Positions 46,615-56,655 are shown, counted from the stretch's first letter. The stretch is 64,000 nucleotides of DNA from Carboxylicivirga sp964602515 (GCA_964602515.1 CAZRRJ010000006.1:167421-231420); one strand, 5' to 3'. The notes: a model not told the origin generated them from the letters alone. Translations and numbers: made by a program.

Positions 46615-47589
46615 ATGTCAAAAGTTAAGTATCGTTATAACCCTGAAACGCTTAGCTACGATAGAATAAATAAAGGTTTAAAATACTATTCTTCCCGAAT
46701 TACTATTTATTTTTTGTTTGTTATGTTAGTGGGTTTACTTACTTACATGACATACCCTTATATATTTGAAAGTCCCAAGGAAAAAAGATTAGCTCGGGAA
46801 AATCAACAATTACTTTCTCAATATGACATTATGAACAAGAAACTGGATCAACTGGAACTTGTTTTAGATGACATTGAGTTAAGAGATGAAAATATTTACC
46901 GTACAATCTTTCAGGCAGACAGTATTCCTAATAGTATCCGACGCGCAGGATTTGGTGGTGTTAACAGGTACCAACATTTAACAAGTATGGATAACGCAGA
47001 TTTGGTTATATCGACTGCCAAACGTTTAGATATTGTAATGAAGCAACTATACGTACAATCGACTTCTTTTGATGAAGTAATTGGTTTGGCCAAGCGGCAA
47101 GAAGAAATGCTAAGAAGTATTCCTGCTATTATGCCAATTTCCAATACAGACTTACGTCGTACTGCATCAGGTTGGGGCTATCGGATTCATCCTATTTATA
47201 AAGTAAAAAAGTTTCATTGGGGAATGGATTTCACGGCACCAATTGGTACTGAAGTTTATGCAACTGGAGAAGGTGTGGTAAGTCGCATAACCTCCGAAAA
47301 AACAGGATACGGGAAACGCATTGAAATTGAGCATGGTTTTGGTTATAAAACCCTTTATGCCCACCTTAATGATTTTAACGTTAAAAAAGGTCAGAAAGTG
47401 AAACGTGGAGATATTATTGGCTATGTTGGTAATACCGGAACATCTTCTGGTCCTCATGTACACTATGAGGTGCATGTAAAAGGTAAAAAAGTTAATCCTC
47501 AACACTATTATTTTAAAGAAGATTTAACTGCTGAACAATACGACAGGATGATACAAATTTCATCAAACTCCAACCAAACATTTGATTAA
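46615..47589 (+). CDS. M23 family peptidoglycan endopeptidase-like protein
   Basis: A 324-residue protein with one membrane segment (about 28-48), a periplasmic coiled-coil region (about 60-110), and a C-terminal LytM/M23 domain. The zinc ligands are visible: HWGMD (His, Asp) in HWGMDFTAPIG and HVHYEVH in PHVHYEVHVKG. The active-site pattern is complete, so it can be an active peptidoglycan hydrolase, or an activator like EnvC/NlpD. It is divergent from alaS and convergent with the HU/SPOR gene across a strong terminator. Confidence 0.92.
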   Translation: MSKVKYRYNPETLSYDRINKGLKYYSSRITIYFLFVMLVGLLTYMTYPYIFESPKEKRLARENQQLLSQYDIMNKKLDQLELVLDDIELRDENIYRTIFQADSIPNSIRRAGFGGVNRYQHLTSMDNADLVISTAKRLDIVMKQLYVQSTSFDEVIGLAKRQEEMLRSIPAIMPISNTDLRRTASGWGYRIHPIYKVKKFHWGMDFTAPIGTEVYATGEGVVSRITSEKTGYGKRIEIEHGFGYKTLYAHLNDFNVKKGQKVKRGDIIGYVGNTGTSSGPHVHYEVHVKGKKVNPQHYYFKEDLTAEQYDRMIQISSNSNQTFD

Positions 47590-47610
47590 AAAATAGTAAC
47601 ATCGCGGATA

Positions 47611-47653
47611 TAAGACAAAAAAATCCCACAATATGTGGGATTTTTTTGTCTTA
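47611..47653. terminator. Perfect 20-bp bidirectional terminator
   Basis: TAAGACAAAAAAATCCCACA (47611-47630) pairs without mismatch to the complementary 47634-47653 around a 3-nt ATA loop. The internal runs of A and T give it a T tail in either direction. It separates the convergent M23 and HU/SPOR genes. Confidence 0.93.
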
Positions 47654-47668
47654 ATATTTAAGTTTCGT

Positions 47669-48589
47669 CTAATGTTGCGTTAAAATCCAAACAGTTTTAA
47701 AATCTTCTTTCTTACGATATGCATTTAATTGATCTATTGCATTCGCCCTATCAGAAAATCCGTCAATAGCTACCCTATACCGTTTATTGGGACTCACTAA
47801 AATAAAAGCTTGCTCCTCACCCATTTCTTTAATATCAGACAAGAACCGTTCTGCCTGGCTTTCTTTCTTAAAACTTCCAGCAATTAAAAAGAAGCTATTC
47901 TTTTCTTCGGTTTCTTTAATCTTTGCTTTTTCAATTCCCCCAGCTTCTATTAGCAACGTTGTTTCTTCGGTAATATCAGCATTGCCCGAAGGAACAAATG
48001 AAATTACACTTGCACTATCACAATATTTATCCAGAATTGGATTATCCAACTTTTGTGATACAGCAAACAATCCTACCAACACAGCAACAGAAGCAGCAAT
48101 TTGTTTTAAACCAACAGGCTGAAGCAAGCGCTTTACTTCACGGTTTTCTGCAACAATTTCTTTGCGTTTAATTACTGGTTCAAAATGAAATGAACTTAAA
48201 CCAAAAGCATCCTTTAGATAGTCTTCTGATTTATCTGATACAAACTGTATATAGCCTAATGCATCTTGTTTTAAGGTACCAACCTTTTCAATTTCAAAAT
48301 GATGGCCTTGCTTCAACTTATCAAGTGCAACTGAAATAAATTCTTCAACCAAAACTTTAGCTTTCCCATAGCTAATTTTATTATGTTGTGCTAAAGTGCT
48401 AATTAGTAACCCATCATTATGTGAAAGACTTCTATTAAATCCAATCTCTTTTGATGGTGGAAAAAATACGCTTTTATCTTTATCAAACTGTGCATTTATG
48501 GTTGTTGAAACAAATGCCCCTAAATTAGGAACAATCACACATTCATGTGTAAATAATAAATTTGATATTTGTTGTGCTACTGAAATCAT
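47669..48589 (-). CDS. HU-CCDC81-like and SPOR domain membrane protein
   Basis: A 306-residue protein. The N-terminus (about 1-130) is a pair of HU-like (HU-CCDC81) domains with the VPNLGAFV and FNRSLSHNDGLL motifs. A single membrane segment lies near 165-185 (QIAASVAVLVGLFAVSQ), and the C-terminus (about 225-306) has a SPOR domain (FFLIAGSFKKESQAERF, YRVAIDGF). SPOR domains bind denuded septal glycan; the cytoplasmic HU-like part may touch DNA. The arrangement suggests a septum-associated protein, but its job is not known. It is a Bacteroidota-specific architecture. Confidence 0.85.
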   Translation of the reverse strand: MISVAQQISNLLFTHECVIVPNLGAFVSTTINAQFDKDKSVFFPPSKEIGFNRSLSHNDGLLISTLAQHNKISYGKAKVLVEEFISVALDKLKQGHHFEIEKVGTLKQDALGYIQFVSDKSEDYLKDAFGLSSFHFEPVIKRKEIVAENREVKRLLQPVGLKQIAASVAVLVGLFAVSQKLDNPILDKYCDSASVISFVPSGNADITEETTLLIEAGGIEKAKIKETEEKNSFFLIAGSFKKESQAERFLSDIKEMGEEQAFILVSPNKRYRVAIDGFSDRANAIDQLNAYRKKEDFKTVWILTQH

Positions 48590-48977
48590 ACGTGCAAAAT
48601 TAATAAAAAGCGTCGTGAAGCCTAAACCTTTCTTTCAACACCTGTTAATAAGCTGTTAATAACAACAAAAATATACTTCATCGTTTGTATCTTTTATAAA
48701 TTAAAAAGTACAACCAAGGTACTAAATTCCAAAAAAAAATGCTAATGGTTACTTTACTTATATCCCTTGATTTAAAAGTATTTTAAACATTTATTATTTA
48801 ACCATCTGCAAAAACGTACAAAATTAGCACCTCCATTACAAACGATTTCGTATTTTTACAGCTCGTTTAACGATGAAACGAACAAGTTAACTGAGATTTT
48901 GATAATAATTATAAGTTCTTGTTTGTTCAAACCTGACGAGGAAGCTATATGCGTTAGGTTAAAAGAAAGCTAAATCA
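48590..48977. other. Divergent intergenic region, HU/SPOR gene / galE
   Basis: No gene is seen. CTGTTAATAA is directly repeated at 48642-48651 and 48653-48662, one helical turn apart, in the upstream region of the minus-strand gene. Promoter matches for either gene are weak. Confidence 0.45.
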
Positions 48978-50006
48978 ATGGCAAAGCAAATTTTAGTAAC
49001 CGGAGGAACAGGTTACATCGGATCACACACTGTGGTAGAACTTCAGGAAAAGGGGTTTGAAGTCGTAATTGTTGACAACCTTTCAAACTCTCAGATTGAA
49101 GTATTGGATAATATCGAAAAGATAACAGGCATTCGTCCAATTTTTGAACAATTCGATTTATCAGAAAGAAATCTGACAGATGCTTTTTTTCAAAAGTACA
49201 CAGACATTAAAGCTATTATCCATTTTGCTGCATATAAAGCCGTAGGCGAATCTGTTGAGAAACCTTTGGAATATTACCGTAACAACATGGGCTCTTTAAT
49301 GAACCTATTAGAATGTATGAAAAAATATAGTGTACCAAATATGGTATTCTCATCATCGTGTACTGTATACGGACAACCCGATATTCTTCCGGTAACAGAA
49401 TCAACACCTCGCAAAGAAGCTGAATCGCCATATGGTAATACCAAAGCTATTTGTGAAGATATTATGCGTGATTTCTGTAAAGCTACAGAAAAAGTTAACT
49501 GCATTGCCTTACGTTATTTTAATCCTATTGGTGCTCATCCTACTGCATTAATTGGTGAGTTACCAGTTGGCATACCCAATAACCTTGTTCCTTTTATTAC
49601 ACAAACAGCAGCAGGCCTGCGCGAGCAATTAAGCATCTTTGGTGATGACTATGATACAGAAGATGGAACAGCAATCCGTGATTACATTAACGTGGTTGAT
49701 TTAGCAAAAGCACATGTTGTAGCAATCGACCGTATGCTTAATGGCAAATCAAAAAGTAACTATGAGTACTTTAATGTAGGAACTGGTAATGGTTACTCTG
49801 TAATGCAACTGGTTAAATCCTTTATTAAAGTTAACGGTGTGAATTTAAACTATAAGGTAGTGGGGCGCAGAGTGGGTGATATTGAAAAAATATGGGCCGA
49901 CACATCATATGGCAATAGAGAATTAGGTTGGAAAGCTGAAAAAACACTTGATGAAACACTGGCTTCAGCATGGGCCTGGGAGAAAAACATTAGGGGTATT
50001 AAATAA
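48978..50006 (+). CDS. galE: UDP-glucose 4-epimerase
   Basis: GalE interconverts UDP-glucose and UDP-galactose through a tightly bound NAD. The 342-residue extended SDR has the GGTGYIGSH nucleotide motif, SSSCTVYG and YGNTK (YxxxK) catalytic residues. Its N-terminal MAKQILVTGG start is standard. No galK or galT lies near, so the role is probably supply of galactose for surface glycans. It is followed by 471 bp without a gene. Confidence 0.95.
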   Translation: MAKQILVTGGTGYIGSHTVVELQEKGFEVVIVDNLSNSQIEVLDNIEKITGIRPIFEQFDLSERNLTDAFFQKYTDIKAIIHFAAYKAVGESVEKPLEYYRNNMGSLMNLLECMKKYSVPNMVFSSSCTVYGQPDILPVTESTPRKEAESPYGNTKAICEDIMRDFCKATEKVNCIALRYFNPIGAHPTALIGELPVGIPNNLVPFITQTAAGLREQLSIFGDDYDTEDGTAIRDYINVVDLAKAHVVAIDRMLNGKSKSNYEYFNVGTGNGYSVMQLVKSFIKVNGVNLNYKVVGRRVGDIEKIWADTSYGNRELGWKAEKTLDETLASAWAWEKNIRGIK

Positions 50007-50477
50007 GTTATCAATTGTACTTTAAGGCTTGTATCAAAAGTCCATTTTTTAAGGCCATTGCAATTTTTTCTGATTTCACTGACATAAGTAGTATTAATTA
50101 ATCTAGCGGACTGCTTTATACGGATTTTATTGTTTTGGGATGGAAAACATTTGAGAAAGCTGGAAAATCAGGATAAGCTTGCTTAATTCTGAGTTATAGT
50201 ACGATTGTTTTAATAAAAATTATTGGTAAACCATGTGGTGGTAGTTACTTTAGGTTTATTATTTTTATATCCAATACCAGGACTTGGTAATTCAGAATAT
50301 AAAGACCCTGCAAGATCTTAAGTATTAACAAAAAATTATATTACAACATTTTAAGCCCTATTCAGGGCTTTTTTTTGTTACTTTACTATGTAAGCTCAAA
50401 AATTCGAGTATTTGAAAACAAAATGACTTGCAACTTATATTTTTATCTTTACATTTTAATACTCGATACCAAACATT
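50007..50477. other. Spacer between galE and rfbB with an isolated terminator
   Basis: I see no clear coding frame in the first 340 bp. A hairpin with a T tail at 50353-50378 lies well away from galE. This could mean a long 3' region, a small RNA, or a lost gene. Promoter matches inside are poor. Confidence 0.4.
50353..50378 (+). terminator. Isolated Rho-independent terminator
   Basis: AAGCCCT (50353-50359) and AGGGCTT (50364-50370) form a 7-bp stem with a 4-nt loop, then eight T. It is 347 bp after galE and about 100 bp before rfbB. Confidence 0.8.
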
Positions 50478-51527
50478 ATGAAAAACATATTAATTACAGG
50501 TGGTGCTGGCTTTATTGGCTCTCATGTTATTCGCTTATTTGTTAATAACTACCCTGCTTACCACATTTATAATCTTGATGTATTAAGCTACGCTGGAAAT
50601 CTTGAAAACCTGAAAGATATTGAAAGCAAAGCCAACTATACTTTTTTAAAGGCTGATATTACAAATCCTGAAAAAATGGATGCTTTATTTGCAAAATATC
50701 AGTTTGATGGTATAATCCATTTAGCTGCTGAATCTCACGTTGACCGTTCCATTTCTGATCCCCTGACTTTTATTAAAACCAATATTATTGGGACTGTTAA
50801 TTTGCTTAATGCAGCTAAAAACACGTGGAAAAATAATATGACTGATAAGTTGTTTTACCATATCTCTACTGATGAAGTATATGGTTCATTAGGTAAAACA
50901 GGATTATTTGTTGAGACAACAGCTTACGATCCACGAAGTCCGTATTCATCTTCAAAAGCCAGTTCTGATCATCTGGTTCGGGCTTATCATCATACTTACG
51001 GTTTGCCAATTGTTATTTCCAATTGTTCTAACAATTACGGTCCTAATCAGTTTCCAGAAAAGCTGATCCCATTATCAATTAATAACATCAAAAACAATAA
51101 ACCAATTCCTATCTATGGTAAAGGTGAAAATATTCGCGATTGGTTATATGTACATGACCATGCACGTGCCATTGACCTCATCTACCACAATGGTACGAAT
51201 GGTGAAACGTATAATATCGGTGGCCTTAACGAATGGACTAATATTGATCTGATTCATAAACTATGCGAGGTAATGGATGACAAACTGGGACGCAAAAAAG
51301 GTGAATCGGCAAAACTAATCACTTTTGTAAAAGATCGGGCCGGCCACGATATGCGGTACGCTATTGACTCAAACAAGTTAATAAAAGAGTTGGGCTGGAA
51401 ACCATCACTTCAATTTGAAGAAGGCATAGAAAAAACTGTAGAATGGTATTTAGCTAATGATGAATGGCTGCGCAATATTTTAACTGGTGATTACGAACAT
51501 TATTATAACAAACAGTACGGCAAGTAA
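50478..51527 (+). CDS. rfbB: dTDP-glucose 4,6-dehydratase
   Basis: RmlB/RfbB converts dTDP-glucose to dTDP-4-keto-6-deoxyglucose, the branch point to rhamnose and amino-deoxysugars. The 349-residue SDR has GGAGFIGSHV, the STDEVYGS stretch with its Thr, Asp and Glu catalytic set, and YSSSKASSDHL (YxxxK). rfbA, rfbC and rfbD are not adjacent, and the gene is single, so the sugar made is unknown. Confidence 0.94.
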   Translation: MKNILITGGAGFIGSHVIRLFVNNYPAYHIYNLDVLSYAGNLENLKDIESKANYTFLKADITNPEKMDALFAKYQFDGIIHLAAESHVDRSISDPLTFIKTNIIGTVNLLNAAKNTWKNNMTDKLFYHISTDEVYGSLGKTGLFVETTAYDPRSPYSSSKASSDHLVRAYHHTYGLPIVISNCSNNYGPNQFPEKLIPLSINNIKNNKPIPIYGKGENIRDWLYVHDHARAIDLIYHNGTNGETYNIGGLNEWTNIDLIHKLCEVMDDKLGRKKGESAKLITFVKDRAGHDMRYAIDSNKLIKELGWKPSLQFEEGIEKTVEWYLANDEWLRNILTGDYEHYYNKQYGK

Positions 51528-51586
51528 AAAACTTATATGCACTGTGATTGGTTCTTTGGGGAATCTTTTAGAATGTAAATGGAAAA

Positions 51587-51621
51587 GTAAAGCCCGGATG
51601 ATGTTTCAAACGGGCATTTAC
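51587..51621 (-). terminator. Terminator-like hairpin between rfbB and glmS
   Basis: GTAAAGCCCG (51587-51596) pairs with CGGGCATTTAC (51611-51621), with one bulged base. On the minus strand the tail is T-rich, so it mainly serves glmS, 62 bp after its stop. Confidence 0.55.
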
Positions 51622-51682
51622 AGAGATAAACCTTAAGATATTACAATGATACTACCTCTAAAAGCAGGATAAAGTAATCAAA

Positions 51683-53518
51683 TTATTCTACGGTTACTGA
51701 CTTTGCCAGGTTACGTGGTTGATCCACATTACAGCCTCGCATGACTGCAATATGATATGAAATAAGCTGAAGTGGAATACTGGTTAATAATGGCGCAATG
51801 GCTTCATGGCAATCCGGCACTTCAATAACATGGTCGGCCATATTCTTTATCACACTATCTCCTTTTGTAATAATAGCAATAACTTTTCCATTCCGGGCTT
51901 TTACTTCCTGAATATTACTAACAATCTTTTCGTATGATTTATCTTTTGTTGCCAGTACAAAAACAGGCATATTTTCATCTATCAACGCAATAGGGCCATG
52001 CTTCATTTCTGCTGCCGGATAGCCCTCGGCATGTATATACGATATTTCTTTTAGTTTCAATGCACCTTCCAAAGCTACAGGGAATAAATATCCACGTCCG
52101 AGATAAAGGGCATTATTCGCATCTTTATACGTTTCTGCAATGTTTTTAATCTCTTCCTCGGCACGTAATATAGTTCTGATTTTAGCTGGTACCCGGGTGA
52201 GTTCATTAATCAATTCTTTATACTCAACATTATTCAAGTATCCTTTTGTTTTACCTAACAACAGGGCCATCATAGTAAGCACCGTTACCTGCGAGGTAAA
52301 AGCTTTAGTTGAAGCCACACCAATTTCCACACCTGCATGAGTGTATACCCCCGCATGTGTTTCGCGTGGAATTGATGAACCTGCCACATTACAGACTCCC
52401 AATATGGTTGCTCCGCTCTTTTTAGCCATTTTAATAGCCGCTAAAGTATCTGCGGTTTCTCCACTTTGCGATATCGCAATAATAATGTCATCTTCATCAA
52501 TTACCGGGTTACGGTAACGAAACTCACTTGCATATTCTACCTCTACCGGAATACGGGCAAACTCTTCAAACAAATATTCTCCCACTATTCCCGCATGCCA
52601 CGATGTTCCACAAGCTGCAATTATTATTCTGCGGGCTTTGACCAGTTGTGGTAACACATCTATTATTCCTCCTAAAAATATTTTAGAATGGTCTATCGAC
52701 ACTCTTCCTCTAAATGTATCTTCTATTGAAACTGGTTGCTCATAAATCTCTTTCAACATATAATGTTCGTAAGCCCCTTTATCAATCTCATCTATTGTAA
52801 GGTTAATTTTCTGTATTTTAGGCTTTTTAGCATCGTTATGAATACTTTTAAGTGTTAAATTATCTTTCTTGATAACAGCGACCTCTTCGTCATTCATATA
52901 AATGACCTGATCAGTATACTCTATAATTGGTGTTGCATCAGATGCCAAAAAATACTCCTTCTTTCCTACTCCAATAACCAGAGGGCTCCCCTTTCGAGCT
53001 GCAATCAGTTGATCTTTTTCCTCTGTACACGTAACAACCAGGCCATAGGCACCAATAACTTTTGTAAGAGCCAGGCGGACTGCTATCTCAGCATCTACTT
53101 TCTGATTGATGTAAATATTTTCAATCAGGTTAACCAACACTTCCGTATCTGTCTCACTCTTAAATTCATATCCCCTGATGATCAACTCTTTCTTCAGGTG
53201 AGCATAATTTTCGATAATACCATTGTGTACTATAATGAATTTACCTTTCTGCGAAACATGTGGGTGTGCATTATTATCACTGGGTTCACCATGCGTTGCC
53301 CAGCGGGTATGCCCCATACCAATAGAGCCAGAGATAGACTTCCCTTTAGCATGATTTTCTAAATCTTTAACCTTTCCCTTACATTTATATACACTAATCT
53401 TACTGTTGATTAAGGCAATGCCTGCCGAATCATATCCTCTGTACTCTAAACGCTGTAATCCCTTTACGATTATAGGATAAGCTGCTCTTCCTCCAAGATA
53501 TGCTACAATTCCACACAT
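51683..53518 (-). CDS. glmS: Glutamine--fructose-6-phosphate aminotransferase (isomerizing)
   Basis: GlmS makes glucosamine 6-phosphate from fructose 6-phosphate and glutamine, the entry to peptidoglycan and lipid A sugars. The N-terminal nucleophile is Cys2 in MCGIVAYLG, starting the Ntn glutaminase domain. Two SIS domains follow, with the sugar-phosphate sites CGTSWHAG and SQSGETADT. Its 611 residues are normal. The next gene upstream is nagB, which carries out the reverse reaction; a terminator hairpin at 53605-53640 lies between them. Confidence 0.98.
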   Translation of the reverse strand: MCGIVAYLGGRAAYPIIVKGLQRLEYRGYDSAGIALINSKISVYKCKGKVKDLENHAKGKSISGSIGMGHTRWATHGEPSDNNAHPHVSQKGKFIIVHNGIIENYAHLKKELIIRGYEFKSETDTEVLVNLIENIYINQKVDAEIAVRLALTKVIGAYGLVVTCTEEKDQLIAARKGSPLVIGVGKKEYFLASDATPIIEYTDQVIYMNDEEVAVIKKDNLTLKSIHNDAKKPKIQKINLTIDEIDKGAYEHYMLKEIYEQPVSIEDTFRGRVSIDHSKIFLGGIIDVLPQLVKARRIIIAACGTSWHAGIVGEYLFEEFARIPVEVEYASEFRYRNPVIDEDDIIIAISQSGETADTLAAIKMAKKSGATILGVCNVAGSSIPRETHAGVYTHAGVEIGVASTKAFTSQVTVLTMMALLLGKTKGYLNNVEYKELINELTRVPAKIRTILRAEEEIKNIAETYKDANNALYLGRGYLFPVALEGALKLKEISYIHAEGYPAAEMKHGPIALIDENMPVFVLATKDKSYEKIVSNIQEVKARNGKVIAIITKGDSVIKNMADHVIEVPDCHEAIAPLLTSIPLQLISYHIAVMRGCNVDQPRNLAKSVTVE

Positions 53519-53604
53519 AGTTTATTTTTTAATATCAAGATGATTAACACAGGTACTAACTCTTCATGAAGTATGAATACTTTTCCTTTTTTTTAGCTTT
53601 GAAA

Positions 53605-53640
53605 ACAAAAAAAGAGGATATTCCATAAGGAAATCCTCTT
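53605..53640 (-). terminator. nagB terminator
   Basis: AAGAGGAT (53612-53619) pairs with ATCCTCTT (53633-53640), and an inner TTCC/GGAA pairing extends the stem. Seven T follow on the minus strand. Confidence 0.85.
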
Positions 53641-53685
53641 CAAACAAATGTGTGTAGAAAGTAATAAAGGTTTACACCTTTATAG

Positions 53686-54492
53686 TTACTTCCATAGGCT
53701 TTCCGGCGCCAAATTGTCCTTTTCAATATCTTTGAAATAATTATAAGTCCCTACTTTAAGTTCATAAGTAGCAGCCTCATCACAAACAATTACGCCCTTA
53801 GGATGCATCTGCAAAGCGCTAACGGTCCACATATGATTGATTCCTTCTTCAACAGCATGTTGTAAAGCTCTCGCTTTATTGTGTCCATTTACGATAATCA
53901 ATACTTCTTTTGAATCCAATACTGTTCCTACTCCCACTGTTAAAGCAGTCTTAGGTACTTTATCCGGGTCATTATCAAAGAAACGTGAATTCGCTAAAAT
54001 GGTATCATAAGTTAACGTTTTAACTCGTGTTCTGGAGTTTAATGATGATGCAGGCTCATTAAAAGCCAGGTGCCCATCAGGACCGATACCACCCAAAAAC
54101 AGATCGATACCGCCTACTTCCTTAATTTTATCTTCATAACGTTGACATTCCGCCTCTGCATCATCTGCCTGTCCGTCTAACAAATTAGTATTTTCAGCCT
54201 TAATATCAACATGACTAAAAAAGTTTTCCCACATAAATGTATAGTAACTTTGTGGATGTTCCCGGGGAATTTCCCTGTATTCATCCATATTAAAGGTCAC
54301 TACATTCTGAAAAGACACTTTTCCTTCTTTATTTAAACGTATCAGCTCTTTGTACGTTCCTAACGGAGAAGAGCCCGTTGGCAATCCCAGCACAAAAGGC
54401 TTACTGCCTTCATGTTTGTTAATTCGTTGAGCAATGTAGCTCGCCATCCACGCGGATGCTGACTGATAATCCGGTTCAATAATTAAACGCAT
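53686..54492 (-). CDS. nagB: Glucosamine-6-phosphate deaminase
   Basis: NagB converts glucosamine 6-phosphate to fructose 6-phosphate and ammonia. The 268-residue protein shows the nagB motifs: FNMDEYREIP near residues 68-77, and LGGIGPDGHLAFNEPASS near 135-152 with the catalytic Asp and His. The length matches the hexameric E. coli-type. Its start is 26 bp downstream of the stop of the DUF4954 gene, so these two are one transcript. Confidence 0.96.
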   Translation of the reverse strand: MRLIIEPDYQSASAWMASYIAQRINKHEGSKPFVLGLPTGSSPLGTYKELIRLNKEGKVSFQNVVTFNMDEYREIPREHPQSYYTFMWENFFSHVDIKAENTNLLDGQADDAEAECQRYEDKIKEVGGIDLFLGGIGPDGHLAFNEPASSLNSRTRVKTLTYDTILANSRFFDNDPDKVPKTALTVGVGTVLDSKEVLIIVNGHNKARALQHAVEEGINHMWTVSALQMHPKGVIVCDEAATYELKVGTYNYFKDIEKDNLAPESLWK

Positions 54493-54518
54493 AGTAATCT
54501 AATATTAAGGTTTATTCT

Positions 54519-56507
54519 CTACTTTAAGAGGATAAGCCTTTCTTTCAGTTCTTCAGCTAGTCTGCTTTTTTCCCTGATATGATTACTGATATCCTGCACG
54601 GATGGATGCTTTTCAAATTCTCCACGTACCTGTTCAAAATCCAAGTGACGTGTTTCTTCCGAACCATCAATACCAAATCCAGTTTGATTATTCAGTGTAA
54701 ACTCCTTATGAGCATCTGCATATACCATGTTATCTAACTCAATTACACTCTTCTTCCAGTCATTAATAAAAGACAGTAGTTGATCTATTTCGATATTCCC
54801 GAAATCAAGACTAAACTCATCTTTAAAAACTTTCAGACACCATGTCCAGGCATAATCAAAGTAGTTATCATGCAACAATTCATACCTATCATTGAGTTCA
54901 TCAAGATCAGATATATCATTGCTCTCTAAATCATCAAGCAGGGTCATTACCCTTTCATTGGGAACTAACAAACCAGCCATATCAATCCACTCTCCTGTTC
55001 CAAACTCAGAGGTGGGCGAAAGACTTCTCCTTAATTCACTTAATGATTCAAAGATAATGCCTTCCAGCTTTTTTATAAGTGCATTACCCAAAAATTTTAT
55101 AATGCCAGTGTTATATAGTTTAATTCCACGCTCTAATGATGCATTTGTAATCTTTACACCATTATACATATAGTAATCCGACGTAAAGCCTGATGATGCT
55201 TTTAAAGCTCTTAACACCTTTTTCCCATTTATCATCTTTTGAATGGTAAATGGGCTCAAGAGGTTAAAATTAATGTAATCTAAAACCTTTTTATCAGTAC
55301 GTTTATCTCGTTTGGGCCACTTTCTTGCATCTCTTATTGTTCCCACACTGCGTAAATTTACTCCCGGAGCTAAAATACTTTCATCTTTATTCTCTATTAA
55401 ATAAGAAAAGGGCAATTGCGAGGTGTCTGGATTACGATAATGACGGCCCATAACCAAAGAAAAAGCTCCAATGTGTGCCGGCCAAAGTAAGTATGAATCA
55501 CTTGTTGTTTTTGATCCACGCTCTAATACGCCCTGATGTATTGGCCCTAGCTTATACATGTGGTTACTTTGATTTGAACCACTTCCGGCATTCATAAACG
55601 AGAAATAACCGGCAATAAGTAATGTTGATTTATGGTGTGTTACAGTATATGGTCCGGCAAAAATTGAGCAGGCCTCACCATGAAATCCCTGACAATTTGC
55701 AAAGAACACTGAATTTTCTGCTGAATAATGTTTCCCCAATTCACAACCCTGACCTACAAAACACCTTGAAATAAGGGCACTGTCACTCACCCTACTTCCC
55801 GATGCAGCAATAAAATTTTCTGCAATTACCCCAGGTCCAAAATAACTGGGTGCTTCCTTTGAACTATTTATGCTACCGTTATACAACCGATAAACGCCTT
55901 CAATGGTAGCAAAAGCAGCAATATTTGTATTAATAATTGTACGGCAATTAATTAACCTGGCACCATAAGCTATTTTTCCCATATCGCTACATACAGTTGA
56001 TTTATATGCTTTAATGTGCATACTAAGGCGTTTAATCACCTCGGGTCTATGGCGATACATAGCCATTATATATGCTGTATGTGCCGAGAGTTTATCGTAT
56101 ATTAATATCTCCCTTCCTCCTGCTTCATTTAAAGCAGATACCTGTATCCCATTACCAAAGCAACTTATTTCTTCGGTTGTAATTGAATCAACATTCTCAA
56201 TGATTACTTCAGATTCAATATAGTAATTAGCGATATGATTTTTTACCTGATTGATATAAGCATCCGATTCGATTATACAATTATGAATGGTTGCATTTGA
56301 AATACCTGCTTGTTTTTCAACCCCACCAGGAAAAGTAAATGTCTTTTTGAACGATCCCAACTTTATCACTCCTGAAAAGCTGACATTGCGTACAGCATTT
56401 ACTTCAAAATCCGGAGCAACACTTACATTGTGCCAGGTTGCACAATTACAATTCCTGTCTTCCAGTATTTCTATTTCTTTCTCTAATAAAGAGCGATAGT
56501 TGTTCAT
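54519..56507 (-). CDS. DUF4954 left-handed beta-helix protein
   Basis: A 662-residue soluble protein. Residues about 60-400 have many short repeats with regularly spaced hydrophobic residues, as in left-handed beta-helix (hexapeptide) proteins of the GlmU/acyltransferase type. The C-terminal third is helical and charged. It matches the DUF4954 family of Bacteroidota. Family members are unassigned, but the 26-bp spacing to nagB suggests a link to amino-sugar phosphates. Alternative roles (nucleotidyl or acyl transfer to a sugar) are inference only. Confidence 0.8.
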   Translation of the reverse strand: MNNYRSLLEKEIEILEDRNCNCATWHNVSVAPDFEVNAVRNVSFSGVIKLGSFKKTFTFPGGVEKQAGISNATIHNCIIESDAYINQVKNHIANYYIESEVIIENVDSITTEEISCFGNGIQVSALNEAGGREILIYDKLSAHTAYIMAMYRHRPEVIKRLSMHIKAYKSTVCSDMGKIAYGARLINCRTIINTNIAAFATIEGVYRLYNGSINSSKEAPSYFGPGVIAENFIAASGSRVSDSALISRCFVGQGCELGKHYSAENSVFFANCQGFHGEACSIFAGPYTVTHHKSTLLIAGYFSFMNAGSGSNQSNHMYKLGPIHQGVLERGSKTTSDSYLLWPAHIGAFSLVMGRHYRNPDTSQLPFSYLIENKDESILAPGVNLRSVGTIRDARKWPKRDKRTDKKVLDYINFNLLSPFTIQKMINGKKVLRALKASSGFTSDYYMYNGVKITNASLERGIKLYNTGIIKFLGNALIKKLEGIIFESLSELRRSLSPTSEFGTGEWIDMAGLLVPNERVMTLLDDLESNDISDLDELNDRYELLHDNYFDYAWTWCLKVFKDEFSLDFGNIEIDQLLSFINDWKKSVIELDNMVYADAHKEFTLNNQTGFGIDGSEETRHLDFEQVRGEFEKHPSVQDISNHIREKSRLAEELKERLILLK

Positions 56508-56655
56508 TCTTCCTGCTACATAATTAAATATGTAGCGAATGTATGAAAGAATTAATACTGTTGTTAGCAGGAGAATGAAAAGAAAGGTAATTACAAGTAA
56601 ATCGTAAGATTGCTCTTTAAATATTAAGGTTTAGAAAGTAATTTTACGACAAATA

